From the NCBI GenBank assembly GCA_028688015.1, contig JAQTZB010000011.1:1-64000 (forward strand): a DNA stretch of 64,000 nucleotides. The letters are read 5' to 3'. The translations under genes were made by a program, and so were the position numbers. Under the pieces are notes generated by a model that saw nothing but the letters and a program-made list of their open reading frames with translations, did no database searches and was not told the origin of the DNA. The DNA is from Elusimicrobiales bacterium. GTDB lineage: Bacteria; Elusimicrobiota; Elusimicrobia; Elusimicrobiales; UBA9959. Shown here piece by piece: positions 36,314 through 44,334 of this stretch (position 1 is its first letter; each line of letters opens with the position of its first letter).

Positions 36314-36978
36314 CAGAGTTCTTCGGGGTGGTGGCGCACTACTACGGCGGAGACCATGTAGACTATGTCCTCGGCCATGCTGACGGCGTGGTCGCAGATC
36401 CGCTCCAGGTGGCGGGCTGTCAGCAGCAGCGGCACGGCCCGGTCGGCCGTGGCGGCGTCCTTCATCATATAGTCGTAGATCAGTTCTTTCTCCACCGCCC
36501 GCTTGAGCTCGTCGGCCTCGAAGTCAGCCAGGATAACCTGCTTGGCCAGCGCGGCGTCGCCGTTCAAAAAGGCCTGTATGGCCTGGCCGGTCATGCGCTT
36601 TGCGGCCTCGGCCAGGCGCGGGATGTCCACCAGCGGCTTGAGCTCCGGCTTGCCCGAGAGCTCCAGCGCGCGCTGGGCCACGTCCACGGCCAGGTCGCCT
36701 ATGCGCTCCAGCTCGGCGTTGAGTTTGATGGCGGTGGTAATGAAGCGCAGATCGCCAGCCATGGGCTGGTGCAGCGCTATCAGGTCTAGGCACTTGTCGT
36801 CGATGACCAGTTCCAGGCTGTCCATGCGCACGTCGGAATCTATCACCCGCTGGGCGGCGGCGCCGTCGCGCTTCTTGAGCGCCTCCACGGCCTCGGTGAT
36901 GGCCGACTGGGCCAGCCGGGCCATCTGCTCCAGCTCGCCCTTGAGCTGCCTCAGTTCCTCGTCGAAATGTCTGTGCAT
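36313..36978 (-). CDS. phoU: Phosphate signalling regulator PhoU
   Basis: 221 residues from the ATG at 36978, with GGGAGG upstream and a TGATG overlap with pstB. Two PhoU repeats with the metal-binding motifs ELERIGDLAVDVAQRA and HLERICDHAVSMAEDIVYM. PhoU links the PstSCAB transporter to the PhoR kinase so that the regulon is off when phosphate is plentiful. Last gene of the pstCAB-phoU operon. Its stop codon shares a base with the end of repeat copy B. Confidence 0.97.
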   Translation of the reverse strand: MHRHFDEELRQLKGELEQMARLAQSAITEAVEALKKRDGAAAQRVIDSDVRMDSLELVIDDKCLDLIALHQPMAGDLRFITTAIKLNAELERIGDLAVDVAQRALELSGKPELKPLVDIPRLAEAAKRMTGQAIQAFLNGDAALAKQVILADFEADELKRAVEKELIYDYMMKDAATADRAVPLLLTARHLERICDHAVSMAEDIVYMVSAVVVRHHPEEL

Positions 36979-37853
36979 CAGCCGAACCTCCCGGTGATAT
37001 AGTCCTCGGTGCGCCGGTCGCGCGGCGCCTTGAAAATATTGTCGGTGCGGCCTTCCTCTATCAGGTCGCCCATCAGGAAGAACGCCGTGCGGTCGGACAC
37101 GCGCGCGGCCTGCTGCATGTTGTGGGTCACAATGATTATGGTGTAGTCCTTCTTCAGCTGCAGGATGAGCTCCTCTATCTTGCCGGTAGAGATGGGGTCG
37201 AGGCTGGCGCAGGGCTCGTCGAAGAGTATCACCTCCGGCGAGACCGCGAGGCACCGGGCGATGCACAGCCGCTGCTGCTGGCCGCCGGAGAGGCCCAGGG
37301 CGCTGTCCTTCAGGCGGTCCTTGACCTCGCCCCACAGCGCGGCCTTCTTGAGCGAATCCACCACCCGTTCCTCTATCGCGCGCTTATCCGTCTCGCCGTT
37401 GACCTCCAGGCCGTAGGCCACGTTCTCGAAGATGGTCTTGGGAAAGGGGTTGGGCTTCTGGAACACCATGCCCACGCGCTTGCGCAGCTCGGCCGCGTCG
37501 CAGGCCGGGGACACTATGTCCAGGCCGTCGAGCAGGATCTCACCCTCCAGCCTGGTGCCGGGCACCAGCTCGTGCATGCGGTTCAAGAGGCGGATAAAGG
37601 TGGATTTGCCGCAGCCCGACGGGCCGATGATGGCCGTCACGCGGCGTTGGGCGAAGGAGATGTTGATATTGTTCAGCGCGCGTTTGGAACCGTAGTAAAA
37701 GTTCACGCCGCGGGCGGTTATCTTGGGCTCCAGGCCGAACAGGTCCGCCTCGCCCAGCGAGTTGGTGTTCAGCCCGACGGGGCTTTTCACCAGCGCGGGA
37801 TGAAAGTTCTCCATCCCCATCTGCTTGTCGTAGTCCACTATGGCGTCATGCAT
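36978..37853 (-). CDS. pstB: Phosphate ABC transporter ATP-binding protein PstB
   Basis: 291 residues. Walker [10 protein letters not shown] near residues 77-85, signature [16 protein letters not shown], Walker [14 protein letters not shown], and the H-loop [13 protein letters not shown]. The Q-loop region is [12 protein letters not shown], typical of PstB. An N-terminal extension of about 45 residues precedes the ABC domain. It overlaps pstA by 8 bp and phoU by one base. Confidence 0.98.
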   Translation of the reverse strand: MHDAIVDYDKQMGMENFHPALVKSPVGLNTNSLGEADLFGLEPKITARGVNFYYGSKRALNNINISFAQRRVTAIIGPSGCGKSTFIRLLNRMHELVPGTRLEGEILLDGLDIVSPACDAAELRKRVGMVFQKPNPFPKTIFENVAYGLEVNGETDKRAIEERVVDSLKKAALWGEVKDRLKDSALGLSGGQQQRLCIARCLAVSPEVILFDEPCASLDPISTGKIEELILQLKKDYTIIIVTHNMQQAARVSDRTAFFLMGDLIEEGRTDNIFKAPRDRRTEDYITGRFG

Positions 37854-38778
37854 GGTAGGTTTTCCTTTGGCGCTGGCGCAGCCAGATGGCCAGCATGGAT
37901 ACCGACAGCACCAGCCCGAGCAAGAGCAGGCTGGAGGCGTAGGCGATGCGGGTCTGCTCCTCGGGGTGCGTGCCCTCCGTCATCAGCGCGTAGATGTGGT
38001 AGGGCAGGGCCATCACCTCGGAGAACGGCGAGTTTGGGTAGCCCTTCACGTAGAAAGCGGCGGCGGTGAACAGGATGGGTGCGGTCTCGCCCGCTACGCG
38101 CCCGACGCTCAGGATAACGCCGGTGAGTATGCCGGGCAGGGCGGCGGGCAGCACCACCTTGCGGATGGTCTCCCACTGCGTGGCCCCCAGCGCCAGCGAA
38201 GCCTCGCGGATGGACTGCGGCACCGCCGTCAGCGCCTCCTGCGAGGCCGAGATGATGACCGGCAGGGCCAAAATGCCCAGCGTCAGCGCGCCTGAGATCA
38301 TGGACACGCCGAAGCCGAAATATTTCACGAAGACGGTGAGCCCGAACAGGCCGAACACCACCGACGGCACGCCGGCCAGGTTGTTGATGCTGACGCGCAG
38401 CAAATTGACTATCCAGCCCTTGGGCGAGTATTCCGTCAGGTAGACCGCGCAGGCCACGCCCAGCGGCAGCGCGAAGAGGATGGCCCCCAGCGTCAGGTAC
38501 AGGGTGCCCACTATGGCCGGCGCCACGCCGCCGGCGGTCATGGAGTCGCGCGGGACCTGCGTCAGGAATTCCCAGTTGATAGTGCCCAGCCCCTTGGCGG
38601 CTATGAAGAAGAGTATGCCCGCCAGGAACAGGATATTGGCGGCCATGCAGGCGGCGAGCGCGCCGAAGCCTATCTTCTGCGCCCAGCTCCGGCGGCTGCG
38701 GGCGGAGCGGCGGGCGGGCGCCGGCAGGCAGGCCGGGGCCGGGCCGGCCGCTATATTCATGAAGGCGTTGGTCATCAT
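37846..38778 (-). CDS. pstA: Phosphate ABC transporter permease PstA
   Basis: 310 residues with six membrane segments and the permease loop [46 protein letters not shown] is typical of PstA. The first 35 residues are a proline/arginine-rich cytoplasmic tail. It overlaps pstC by 4 bp and pstB by 8 bp. Confidence 0.96.
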   Translation of the reverse strand: MMTNAFMNIAAGPAPACLPAPARRSARSRRSWAQKIGFGALAACMAANILFLAGILFFIAAKGLGTINWEFLTQVPRDSMTAGGVAPAIVGTLYLTLGAILFALPLGVACAVYLTEYSPKGWIVNLLRVSINNLAGVPSVVFGLFGLTVFVKYFGFGVSMISGALTLGILALPVIISASQEALTAVPQSIREASLALGATQWETIRKVVLPAALPGILTGVILSVGRVAGETAPILFTAAAFYVKGYPNSPFSEVMALPYHIYALMTEGTHPEEQTRIAYASSLLLLGLVLSVSMLAIWLRQRQRKTYHA

Positions 38779-39659
38779 CTGGCGAGCCCCAGCTTCAGGC
38801 GGTACCGGCGGCTGATGTATTCTGCCGCCACGTTGAAGACGAAGGTGATGAGGAAAAGGATCAGCGCTATGGCGAACAGCGCGTGGTAATGGTCGCTGCC
38901 CACCGGGGCCTCGCCCATCTCGGCGGCTATGGCCGCGGTCATGGGCCGCACCGGGTCGAAGATAGACTCGGGGATTATCGCCGAGCCGCCGGCCACCATC
39001 AGCACGGTCATGGTCTCGCCTATGACCCGGCTCATGCCCAGGATCACGGCGGTGGAGATGCCCGAGCCCGCCGCCGGGATTATGACTTTCGTCAGCGTCT
39101 GCCAGCGGTCGGCGCCCACGGCGTAGGAGGCCTCGCGGAAAGAGCGCGGCACGTAGCTCAGCGCGTCCTCGGCGATGCTGGCCACCGTGGGGGTGGCCAT
39201 CACGCCCAGTATGAGGCTTGTGGTGAAAGCGGTCAGGCCGATGGGCAGGTCCAGCGCCCGCTGCAGGAAGGGCGCCACCACCACCATGCCGAAGAAACCG
39301 TAGACTATTGAGGGAACCGAGGCCAGGATCTCTATTACGGGCTTGAGGAAGGCGCGCTGTTTAGCTCCCGCGAGCTCGTGCAGGTAGAGCGCGCTGCCCA
39401 CGCCCAGCGGCACGCAGATCACCAGCGCTCCGGCCGTCACCCACAGCGAGGCCGCTATCAGCGGCAATATGCCGAACTCGGGCGGCTCGGCCGTGGGATA
39501 CCAGCTGGTCCCCAGCAGGAAGGCCTTGGGCGAGACCACCTTGAAGATCGGGAGCGCTTCCTTGAACAGGACCAAGATTATCCCGACGAGGAAAGCCAGC
39601 GAGGCGAAGGCCGTCACCGTGAACAGCCACTTTATCAGCTTCTCTTTTCTCCGGTTCAT
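38775..39659 (-). CDS. pstC: Phosphate ABC transporter permease PstC
   Basis: 294 residues with six membrane segments and the permease loop EASYAVGADRWQTLTKVIIP. The segment GTSWYPTAEPPEFGILPLIAASLWVT is characteristic of PstC. First gene of pstCAB-phoU. GGGAG lies just before the ATG; the phosphate-type promoter ends 7 bp upstream of the start, so the leader is very short. Confidence 0.97.
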   Translation of the reverse strand: MNRRKEKLIKWLFTVTAFASLAFLVGIILVLFKEALPIFKVVSPKAFLLGTSWYPTAEPPEFGILPLIAASLWVTAGALVICVPLGVGSALYLHELAGAKQRAFLKPVIEILASVPSIVYGFFGMVVVAPFLQRALDLPIGLTAFTTSLILGVMATPTVASIAEDALSYVPRSFREASYAVGADRWQTLTKVIIPAAGSGISTAVILGMSRVIGETMTVLMVAGGSAIIPESIFDPVRPMTAAIAAEMGEAPVGSDHYHALFAIALILFLITFVFNVAAEYISRRYRLKLGLAR

Positions 39660-39666
39660 CTCCCAT

Positions 39667-39720
39667 AGTTTAAAAAACTATGGTCAAACCCGCGTGAAGC
39701 CCGCGTAAATTCCCTGTAAA
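39667..39720 (-). promoter_or_regulatory. Phosphate-regulon promoter of pstCAB-phoU
   Basis: On the minus strand: TTTACAG, TTTACGC, TTCACGC, TTGACCA at 11-bp steps, then nine bases, then -10 TAAACT (39672-39667). A 9-bp perfect inverted repeat (39663-39671 with 39675-39683) covers the -10 and the last repeat. Confidence 0.85.
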
Positions 39721-39725
39721 TACCG

Positions 39726-39800
39726 AGGGGACGCTGAGTCCTAATTCCCAACAATCTCAAGCCCTCTGTTACAATTAGGAATTAGGAATCAACGTCCCCT
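39726..39800. repeat. Palindromic repeat, copy C (AGGGGACG family)
   Basis: 75 bp. Arms match in 18 of the first 20 bases (AGGGGACGCTGAGTCCTAAT against the complement of the other end). It begins 6 bp from the pst promoter repeats. Confidence 0.9.
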
Positions 39801-39856
39801 ACCCACCTGCCACTTCTGAGTGGCGGACACGCTTGCGCCCGGTATCACTACAAGTT

Positions 39857-41092
39857 CTATTTAATGCCGGCGCCCGCAAGGTCGTCCCAGCGGGTATCCT
39901 CCGCGAAGGACAACGCGCGGAACTCTTTCTTGAATTTCTTGGCAGGCAGGTAGGCGCTCAAGCCGTATTCCTTCTCTTTGTCGGCAGCATGGTTGTATAG
40001 TACCGTCTCATTGCTGAGGATGTCGAAAGCCTCTCCGGCGGCGCCCCGCACCGCGGTGTCGGCGGAGGTTCCCAGGGCCTTCAGGAAATGCCCCAAGTCG
40101 CCCTGGAAAGAATAATCCGCGTCGGGCCGGAAAGCGGCGTCACGAGCGGCCCTGTAGTCGGCCAGCCTGCCGGCCAGCAGGCGCGCCGCCAAGGTGTCCA
40201 GGCGCGAGGCCAGTTTCCCCAGCGCCGCCGTCCGCACGGCGGACAGCGTGAAGACGGGCTGGGCGATGCCGGAGTCGCGTCCCCCGGGGAAGATCATGAA
40301 CTCGGCGGCCTCCTCGGCCGTCATCTCCGGCTGTTCCCGGACGCGCTTCAGCGAAAATTTATACATCACGCCGTTGGCCTGGATGGTGTCCTGCGAGCCG
40401 ACCACCACCGCGGCGTGTTTCCGGATCTCGTACAGGGCGGAAAGGTCCTGCATAAGGCACGAATCCATGAACAGCAGGTCCACGGGGCCGGCGGTCTCGA
40501 AGACCTTGCGCAGTTCCACCGAGGTCACGTGATTACCGCTCTCGTCGTCGTAGAGCATCCCCTTGGTCAGGGGCTTATCCATGGACATCCAGCTGGAGCC
40601 ATGGCCGAATACGATCAGCATGTACTTCTTGGCCGGATAATTCATCTTCGCCCATTTAACGAAGTCCGCCAGGTGACGCCAGTCGCCCATGTCGGCCGTT
40701 CCTAGTTCCTGCACGGGTCTGGAAGAGAAGCCGTACTCCATGCCGTCGGCTGTCAGATAATAGCGCCGCGAACCGGACCATTGCTGGCCGTCATTGGTGG
40801 AGCCTTTGGTCTTGCCCAGTTCGGCTACGATATTGACCCGGTCGGAGGACCCGACGTCCTCCATGTCGGACAGTTTTGTGATCGCATGGTGCTCAAGGTT
40901 GTTGTTCCCGTTCAGGAAAGCCATTATGGTCCACTCTTTGAGCGGAGCCGCTGGCGCAGGGATGATGAGTTGCGACGCCTTTATATCTCCGGCGGTAACG
41001 CCGGAAAGGGTGAATTCGGATGCGAACGCTCTGGAAGACGTCAGCGCGAACAGGAGCGCGGCTGCCACCGCGGCTTTCTTTGACATTGACAT
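39857..41092 (-). CDS. Exported clostripain-like (C11) cysteine protease
   Basis: 411 residues with a signal peptide (residues 1-24, ending AFA). The peptidase C11 dyad is visible: H164 in VFGHGSSW and C212 in LLFMDSCLMQ. Other family features are MAFLNGNNNLEHHAITKLSDMEDVG near the start of the domain and VVGSQDTIQANG. C11 proteases are clan CD enzymes that cut after basic residues and often mature themselves. It lies between pstC and the porin/pstS pair but has its own promoter region and no phosphate-type repeats. Confidence 0.9.
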   Translation of the reverse strand: MSMSKKAAVAAALLFALTSSRAFASEFTLSGVTAGDIKASQLIIPAPAAPLKEWTIMAFLNGNNNLEHHAITKLSDMEDVGSSDRVNIVAELGKTKGSTNDGQQWSGSRRYYLTADGMEYGFSSRPVQELGTADMGDWRHLADFVKWAKMNYPAKKYMLIVFGHGSSWMSMDKPLTKGMLYDDESGNHVTSVELRKVFETAGPVDLLFMDSCLMQDLSALYEIRKHAAVVVGSQDTIQANGVMYKFSLKRVREQPEMTAEEAAEFMIFPGGRDSGIAQPVFTLSAVRTAALGKLASRLDTLAARLLAGRLADYRAARDAAFRPDADYSFQGDLGHFLKALGTSADTAVRGAAGEAFDILSNETVLYNHAADKEKEYGLSAYLPAKKFKKEFRALSFAEDTRWDDLAGAGIK

Positions 41093-41335
41093 GATATATT
41101 GTACGTTCCGGGCGGTTTAGAGGGGAGGGCCCAAAAGCCTGAGATTGGCGGTTTTTAGACCCAGAAGCGACTGGGCCAAACAGTCCAGGCCCAAGTATAA
41201 TGCAGGCCCGCCGCGGCCCTATTTTAAGAGAATGGGACAATAGGTCTCTCGGGCAAAAGCGATAGGCCGAATTACATGCGAGACAGGGCCATATGCCCCA
41301 AGATGCTGCGACCTGGCGGATGCTAGAATATCAGT

Positions 41336-41761
41336 ATGAAAAAAACGATAACTTTCGCGGCGGTTTTTCTCGGTCTCGTCGGAATGGCTTCAGCTTCCGG
41401 GTATAATTATGAAAGCTCCAGGATGGACAGCGGCAAGTTGTTCTTCGAAATGCAGACCGGCAAGCGCATGGGTTCAGGGTCACCTGTTGCGATGAAAGGC
41501 GATTTCTCACCTGTAGAGAAGGCCAAGATCAACGCCATGCCCCACGATTATGGCAAACTGACCCACAAGGCGCCCCCGCTTTTGAATTCCGTAGGTACAG
41601 TTAAAAGCGCCTCAGGCAACCATGGCAAAAAAACCGGCCTGATAGTCGGAGGTGTGGTAGTGGTCGGCGCGGTGGTCGCCACCGCGCTGATAGCTCCGGA
41701 GTTCGCCATCCTGGCGGCCGGAGGCGCGGTTATTGTCATGGTAGGACTCATGGCAAATTAG
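41336..41761 (+). CDS. Small exported/membrane protein of unknown function
   Basis: 141 residues with a signal peptide (residues 1-20, ending ASA) and a C-terminal glycine/alanine/valine-rich hydrophobic stretch (about 100-140) that could form one hairpin in a membrane. The middle part is charged (GDFSPVEKAKINAMPHDYGKL). No family recognised. A TAGAAT lies 6 bp before the ATG with no ribosome site, so it may be leaderless. A terminator follows. The 243-bp gap upstream to the C11 gene shows nothing else recognisable. Confidence 0.72.
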   Translation: MKKTITFAAVFLGLVGMASASGYNYESSRMDSGKLFFEMQTGKRMGSGSPVAMKGDFSPVEKAKINAMPHDYGKLTHKAPPLLNSVGTVKSASGNHGKKTGLIVGGVVVVGAVVATALIAPEFAILAAGGAVIVMVGLMAN

Positions 41762-41795
41762 GATGGGAATGGCCCCTGTAGATAGGGGCACTGCG

Positions 41796-41828
41796 GAACC
41801 GCCGGGTTTCCCCGGCGGTTCTTTTTTT
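41796..41828 (+). terminator. Intrinsic terminator after the small gene at 41336
   Basis: Stem GAACCGCCGGG (41796-41806) with CCCGGCGGTTC (41811-41821), then seven T. Confidence 0.95.
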
Positions 41829-41951
41829 GCCGGCACTGCACTATCGGTGGCTGCTATCTTGTTTTGAGCTCTTTTTGGATACAACATTCTTAGGTTAGCG
41901 TTATCCAGCAATCGCACCGCACTGCGGTCCATCGCTTTTGCGGGACAGCGG

Positions 41952-42752
41952 CTATTTCAGGGGGACGAAGCCCTCTTCGGAAACTATCTTCTGGCCTTCG
42001 GGGCCCTTCAGGAAATCTATGAACTTCTTGACGGTGCCCTGCGGGACGCCGACCGTGTACATGAACAGCGGGCGCGAGATGGCGTACTTATTGCGCAGCA
42101 CCGAGCCGCGGTCGGGCATCACGCCGTCCACGGCTATGGCCTTCACCGCATCGGTCACGTAGCCAAGGCCCACATAGCCGATGGCGCCCGGCGTGCGGGC
42201 CACTATGGAGGCGATGCCCTGGTTGGAGGCCTGCATGATGGCGTCCGGGCGCACCTTCTTCTTGTTGAGCACCAGTTCGCTGAAGGCCTCGAAGGTGCCG
42301 CTGGCGCTGTCGCGGGAGATCACCACTATCTTCAGGTCGGGGCCGCCTATCTCCTTCCAGTTCTTCACGCGGGAGGTGTAGATCAGCTTGATCTGCTCGC
42401 GGGTAAGGCCGGTCGTGGTGTTGGACGGGTGCACGATGTGCGAAATGCCGTCCATGGCTATGATATGTGCCTTCAGGTCGCGGCCTTTCTTGGAGGCCTT
42501 CTCCAGTTCGGAGGGCTTTACGGCCCGGGAGGCGTCGGCGATGTCGCAGGTGCCGTCTATGATGGAGGCTATGCCCACCCCCGAGCCGCCGCCGCGCACC
42601 ACGATTTCCTCGTCGGGGTTGTTCTTCATGAACACCTCGGCGGCCTTCTGCGCTATGGGCAGCACCGTGGTGGAGCCTTCCATCACTATCTTGCCGGCGG
42701 TGGCCGGTACGGCCAGGCCGAGCGCCGCTATGGCTATTATCAGTTTTTTCAT
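41952..42752 (-). CDS. pstS: Phosphate-binding protein PstS
   Basis: 266 residues with a signal peptide (MKKLIIAIAALGLAVPATA). It has the PBP-like phosphate motifs: GSTTVLPIAQKAAEVFMK, GGGSGVGI, the SRAVKPSE loop, SRDSASGTFEAF and GAIGYVGLGYV. It delivers phosphate to PstCAB. It lies 21 bp after the porin gene with no promoter between, so the two share the phosphate-type promoter at 44061-44114. Confidence 0.96.
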   Translation of the reverse strand: MKKLIIAIAALGLAVPATAGKIVMEGSTTVLPIAQKAAEVFMKNNPDEEIVVRGGGSGVGIASIIDGTCDIADASRAVKPSELEKASKKGRDLKAHIIAMDGISHIVHPSNTTTGLTREQIKLIYTSRVKNWKEIGGPDLKIVVISRDSASGTFEAFSELVLNKKKVRPDAIMQASNQGIASIVARTPGAIGYVGLGYVTDAVKAIAVDGVMPDRGSVLRNKYAISRPLFMYTVGVPQGTVKKFIDFLKGPEGQKIVSEEGFVPLK

Positions 42753-42773
42753 TTTTATTCTCCTGTATCTAAT

Positions 42774-44054
42774 TTAAAACTTCAGGTTCACGTCCGCCTG
42801 GAACAGCTTTTCCTGCTTGAGGCTGCCGGCTGCCGCCTGCGTCTGGTAATAATCCAGGTCCACCGCGAAGTCGCGCAGCAGGCCCAGGGTCAGCACGGCC
42901 TCGTGCCCCTTCACATTTGTCGAGCCGCCGTAAAAGTCGGAGTCCGGGTAACTGTCCAGCCAGGCGTCGGCCTCCAGGCGGCGGTAGCTGTAGCGCAGCT
43001 GCCACTCCCCTGCGTCCGACACCTTGCGCTGGCCTAGCCTGAAGCCCGCCAGCCAGCCCTCGGACGCCCTGCCGTGGTCGAGCGATTTTATATAGTTGCC
43101 GAACGCGCCGGCGTAGGTTAGGTTATAGCCCAGCAGCGACGTCACCAGCGGCAGGCTGACCGGGTCCAGGATATTGGCATTAAACTCCAGTTCAGGGCTG
43201 AACGCGTCGTAGTTGTACTTGTATTCGCTGCGGACCAGGGTATTGGCCTTCTGGTAGCCGTCCGTAGTGGACGGCCTGTGGGCCAGCTCGGAGGAGTTGT
43301 CCAGGTGATTGAAGGCGTAGAGCGCGGCCCCGGCTTTGAAGTCATAAACGCCGTCGTCGTCGCGCCAGCTGACTCCGGGCTGGACGAAGGTCATGTAGGG
43401 ATCCTTGGGGTCGGAGGCTGACTCGGCCAGCACCATGAGGCCGGCGTTGGCGAAGCCCTGCCAGTTGTAGCTTACGGGCAGGTTCACCCTGGCGCTCAGG
43501 CCTTCCATGTTGATATCGCTGTCCCACAGCATGTCGCTGGTCAGCCACAGCGGGTTTTTGGTGCGGCCGGCCGTGAAGGCCAGGTTGTCGTTGGCGTTAT
43601 ACTCGGCGAAGACATAGTCTATCCATAGGCTCTTCTTGCCGTAATTGTCGCCGAAGGTCTGGTTGGTGGAGCGCGGGTCGGCGCTGGAGCCGCTGGCGAA
43701 GCCGAAACCGGTGTAGACCTTCTCGTTTATTTTGGCGTCCACGAAGAACCTCAGCCGGAAGCGGCCGCGGTGCTGGGTCAGAGCCTTGTTGTGGTTGTCG
43801 TTGAACTGGTAGCGCAGGCGCACGTCGCCGCGCAGCTTCATGGTCTGCAGCCACATGGGCAGCGTGGCGTGGCGCTGCTGGGAGATCTCCTTCTTCACCT
43901 CTTCCTGGGTTCCGACGCGGATCTCCTGTGCCTCGCCGGGATCTATAATGTTCTTCTCCACAAGCCGGTCGAGCAGCAGATCGAGTTCGCCGGCGCGAGC
44001 GGGCAGGGCCGCCGAGAGAAACAGAACCGCGAGCATGAGTTGGATGAATTTCAT
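42774..44054 (-). CDS. Outer-membrane porin co-expressed with PstS, probable phosphate porin
   Basis: 426 residues with a signal peptide (residues 1-21, ending ARA) and a short N-terminal helical part (LLLDRLVEKNIIDPGEAQEI, residues 25-44) as in putative porins with a coiled or periplasmic start. The barrel follows, ending in a C-terminal Phe (ADVNLKF). The promoter carries phosphate-type repeats, and pstS follows in the same operon. That context suggests a phosphate or organophosphate entry channel, as with OprP/OprO in Pseudomonas, but the sequence itself does not show that specificity. Confidence 0.88.
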   Translation of the reverse strand: MKFIQLMLAVLFLSAALPARAGELDLLLDRLVEKNIIDPGEAQEIRVGTQEEVKKEISQQRHATLPMWLQTMKLRGDVRLRYQFNDNHNKALTQHRGRFRLRFFVDAKINEKVYTGFGFASGSSADPRSTNQTFGDNYGKKSLWIDYVFAEYNANDNLAFTAGRTKNPLWLTSDMLWDSDINMEGLSARVNLPVSYNWQGFANAGLMVLAESASDPKDPYMTFVQPGVSWRDDDGVYDFKAGAALYAFNHLDNSSELAHRPSTTDGYQKANTLVRSEYKYNYDAFSPELEFNANILDPVSLPLVTSLLGYNLTYAGAFGNYIKSLDHGRASEGWLAGFRLGQRKVSDAGEWQLRYSYRRLEADAWLDSYPDSDFYGGSTNVKGHEAVLTLGLLRDFAVDLDYYQTQAAAGSLKQEKLFQADVNLKF

Positions 44055-44060
44055 GCCTAT

Positions 44061-44114
44061 AGTTTAGGAAAGCCGCGTCAAAGCGGCTTAAAGCCGCGGT
44101 AAAATGCGGGTAAA
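44061..44114 (-). promoter_or_regulatory. Phosphate-regulon promoter of the porin-pstS operon
   Basis: On the minus strand: TTTACCC, TTTACCG, TTTAAGC, TTGACGC at 11-bp steps, then nine bases, then -10 TAAACT (44066-44061). It has the same 54-bp layout as the pit and pst promoters. Confidence 0.85.
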
Positions 44115-44120
44115 ATAGAG

Positions 44121-44204
44121 AGGGGACGTTGATTCCTAAGTTCTATTTTTTAGTATCAGTTTCCAGAGTGTCCTGGATTTAGGAATCAGGAATCAACGTC
44201 CCCT
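44121..44204. repeat. Palindromic repeat, copy D (AGGGGACG family)
   Basis: 84 bp. The first 17 bases, AGGGGACGTTGATTCCT, are perfectly inverted at the other end. It begins 7 bp from the porin promoter repeats. Confidence 0.92.
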
Positions 44205-44236
44205 TCGGGCGGATTTACCGGCCATTGCGGGAATTT

Positions 44237-44265
44237 TTGCCCCCCGCGGCCATGAAAGGTATAAT
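44237..44265 (+). promoter_or_regulatory. Sigma-70 promoter of the TPR membrane protein gene
   Basis: TTGCCC (44237-44242), 17 bp, TATAAT (44260-44265). The leader to the TTG start would be about 60 bases. Confidence 0.72.
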
Positions 44266-44334
44266 CTCAAAAACAGCGCCTGACGGCCGGGGATAGCTCC
44301 CGCCGGGGGAAGGCGGCGGCCAGGGAGCCCCGGC

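Noticed and set aside
36979-37335. N-terminal extension of PhoU
   Set aside because: It lies within pstB in another frame; the ATG at 36978 has a ribosome site and starts the PhoU domain.
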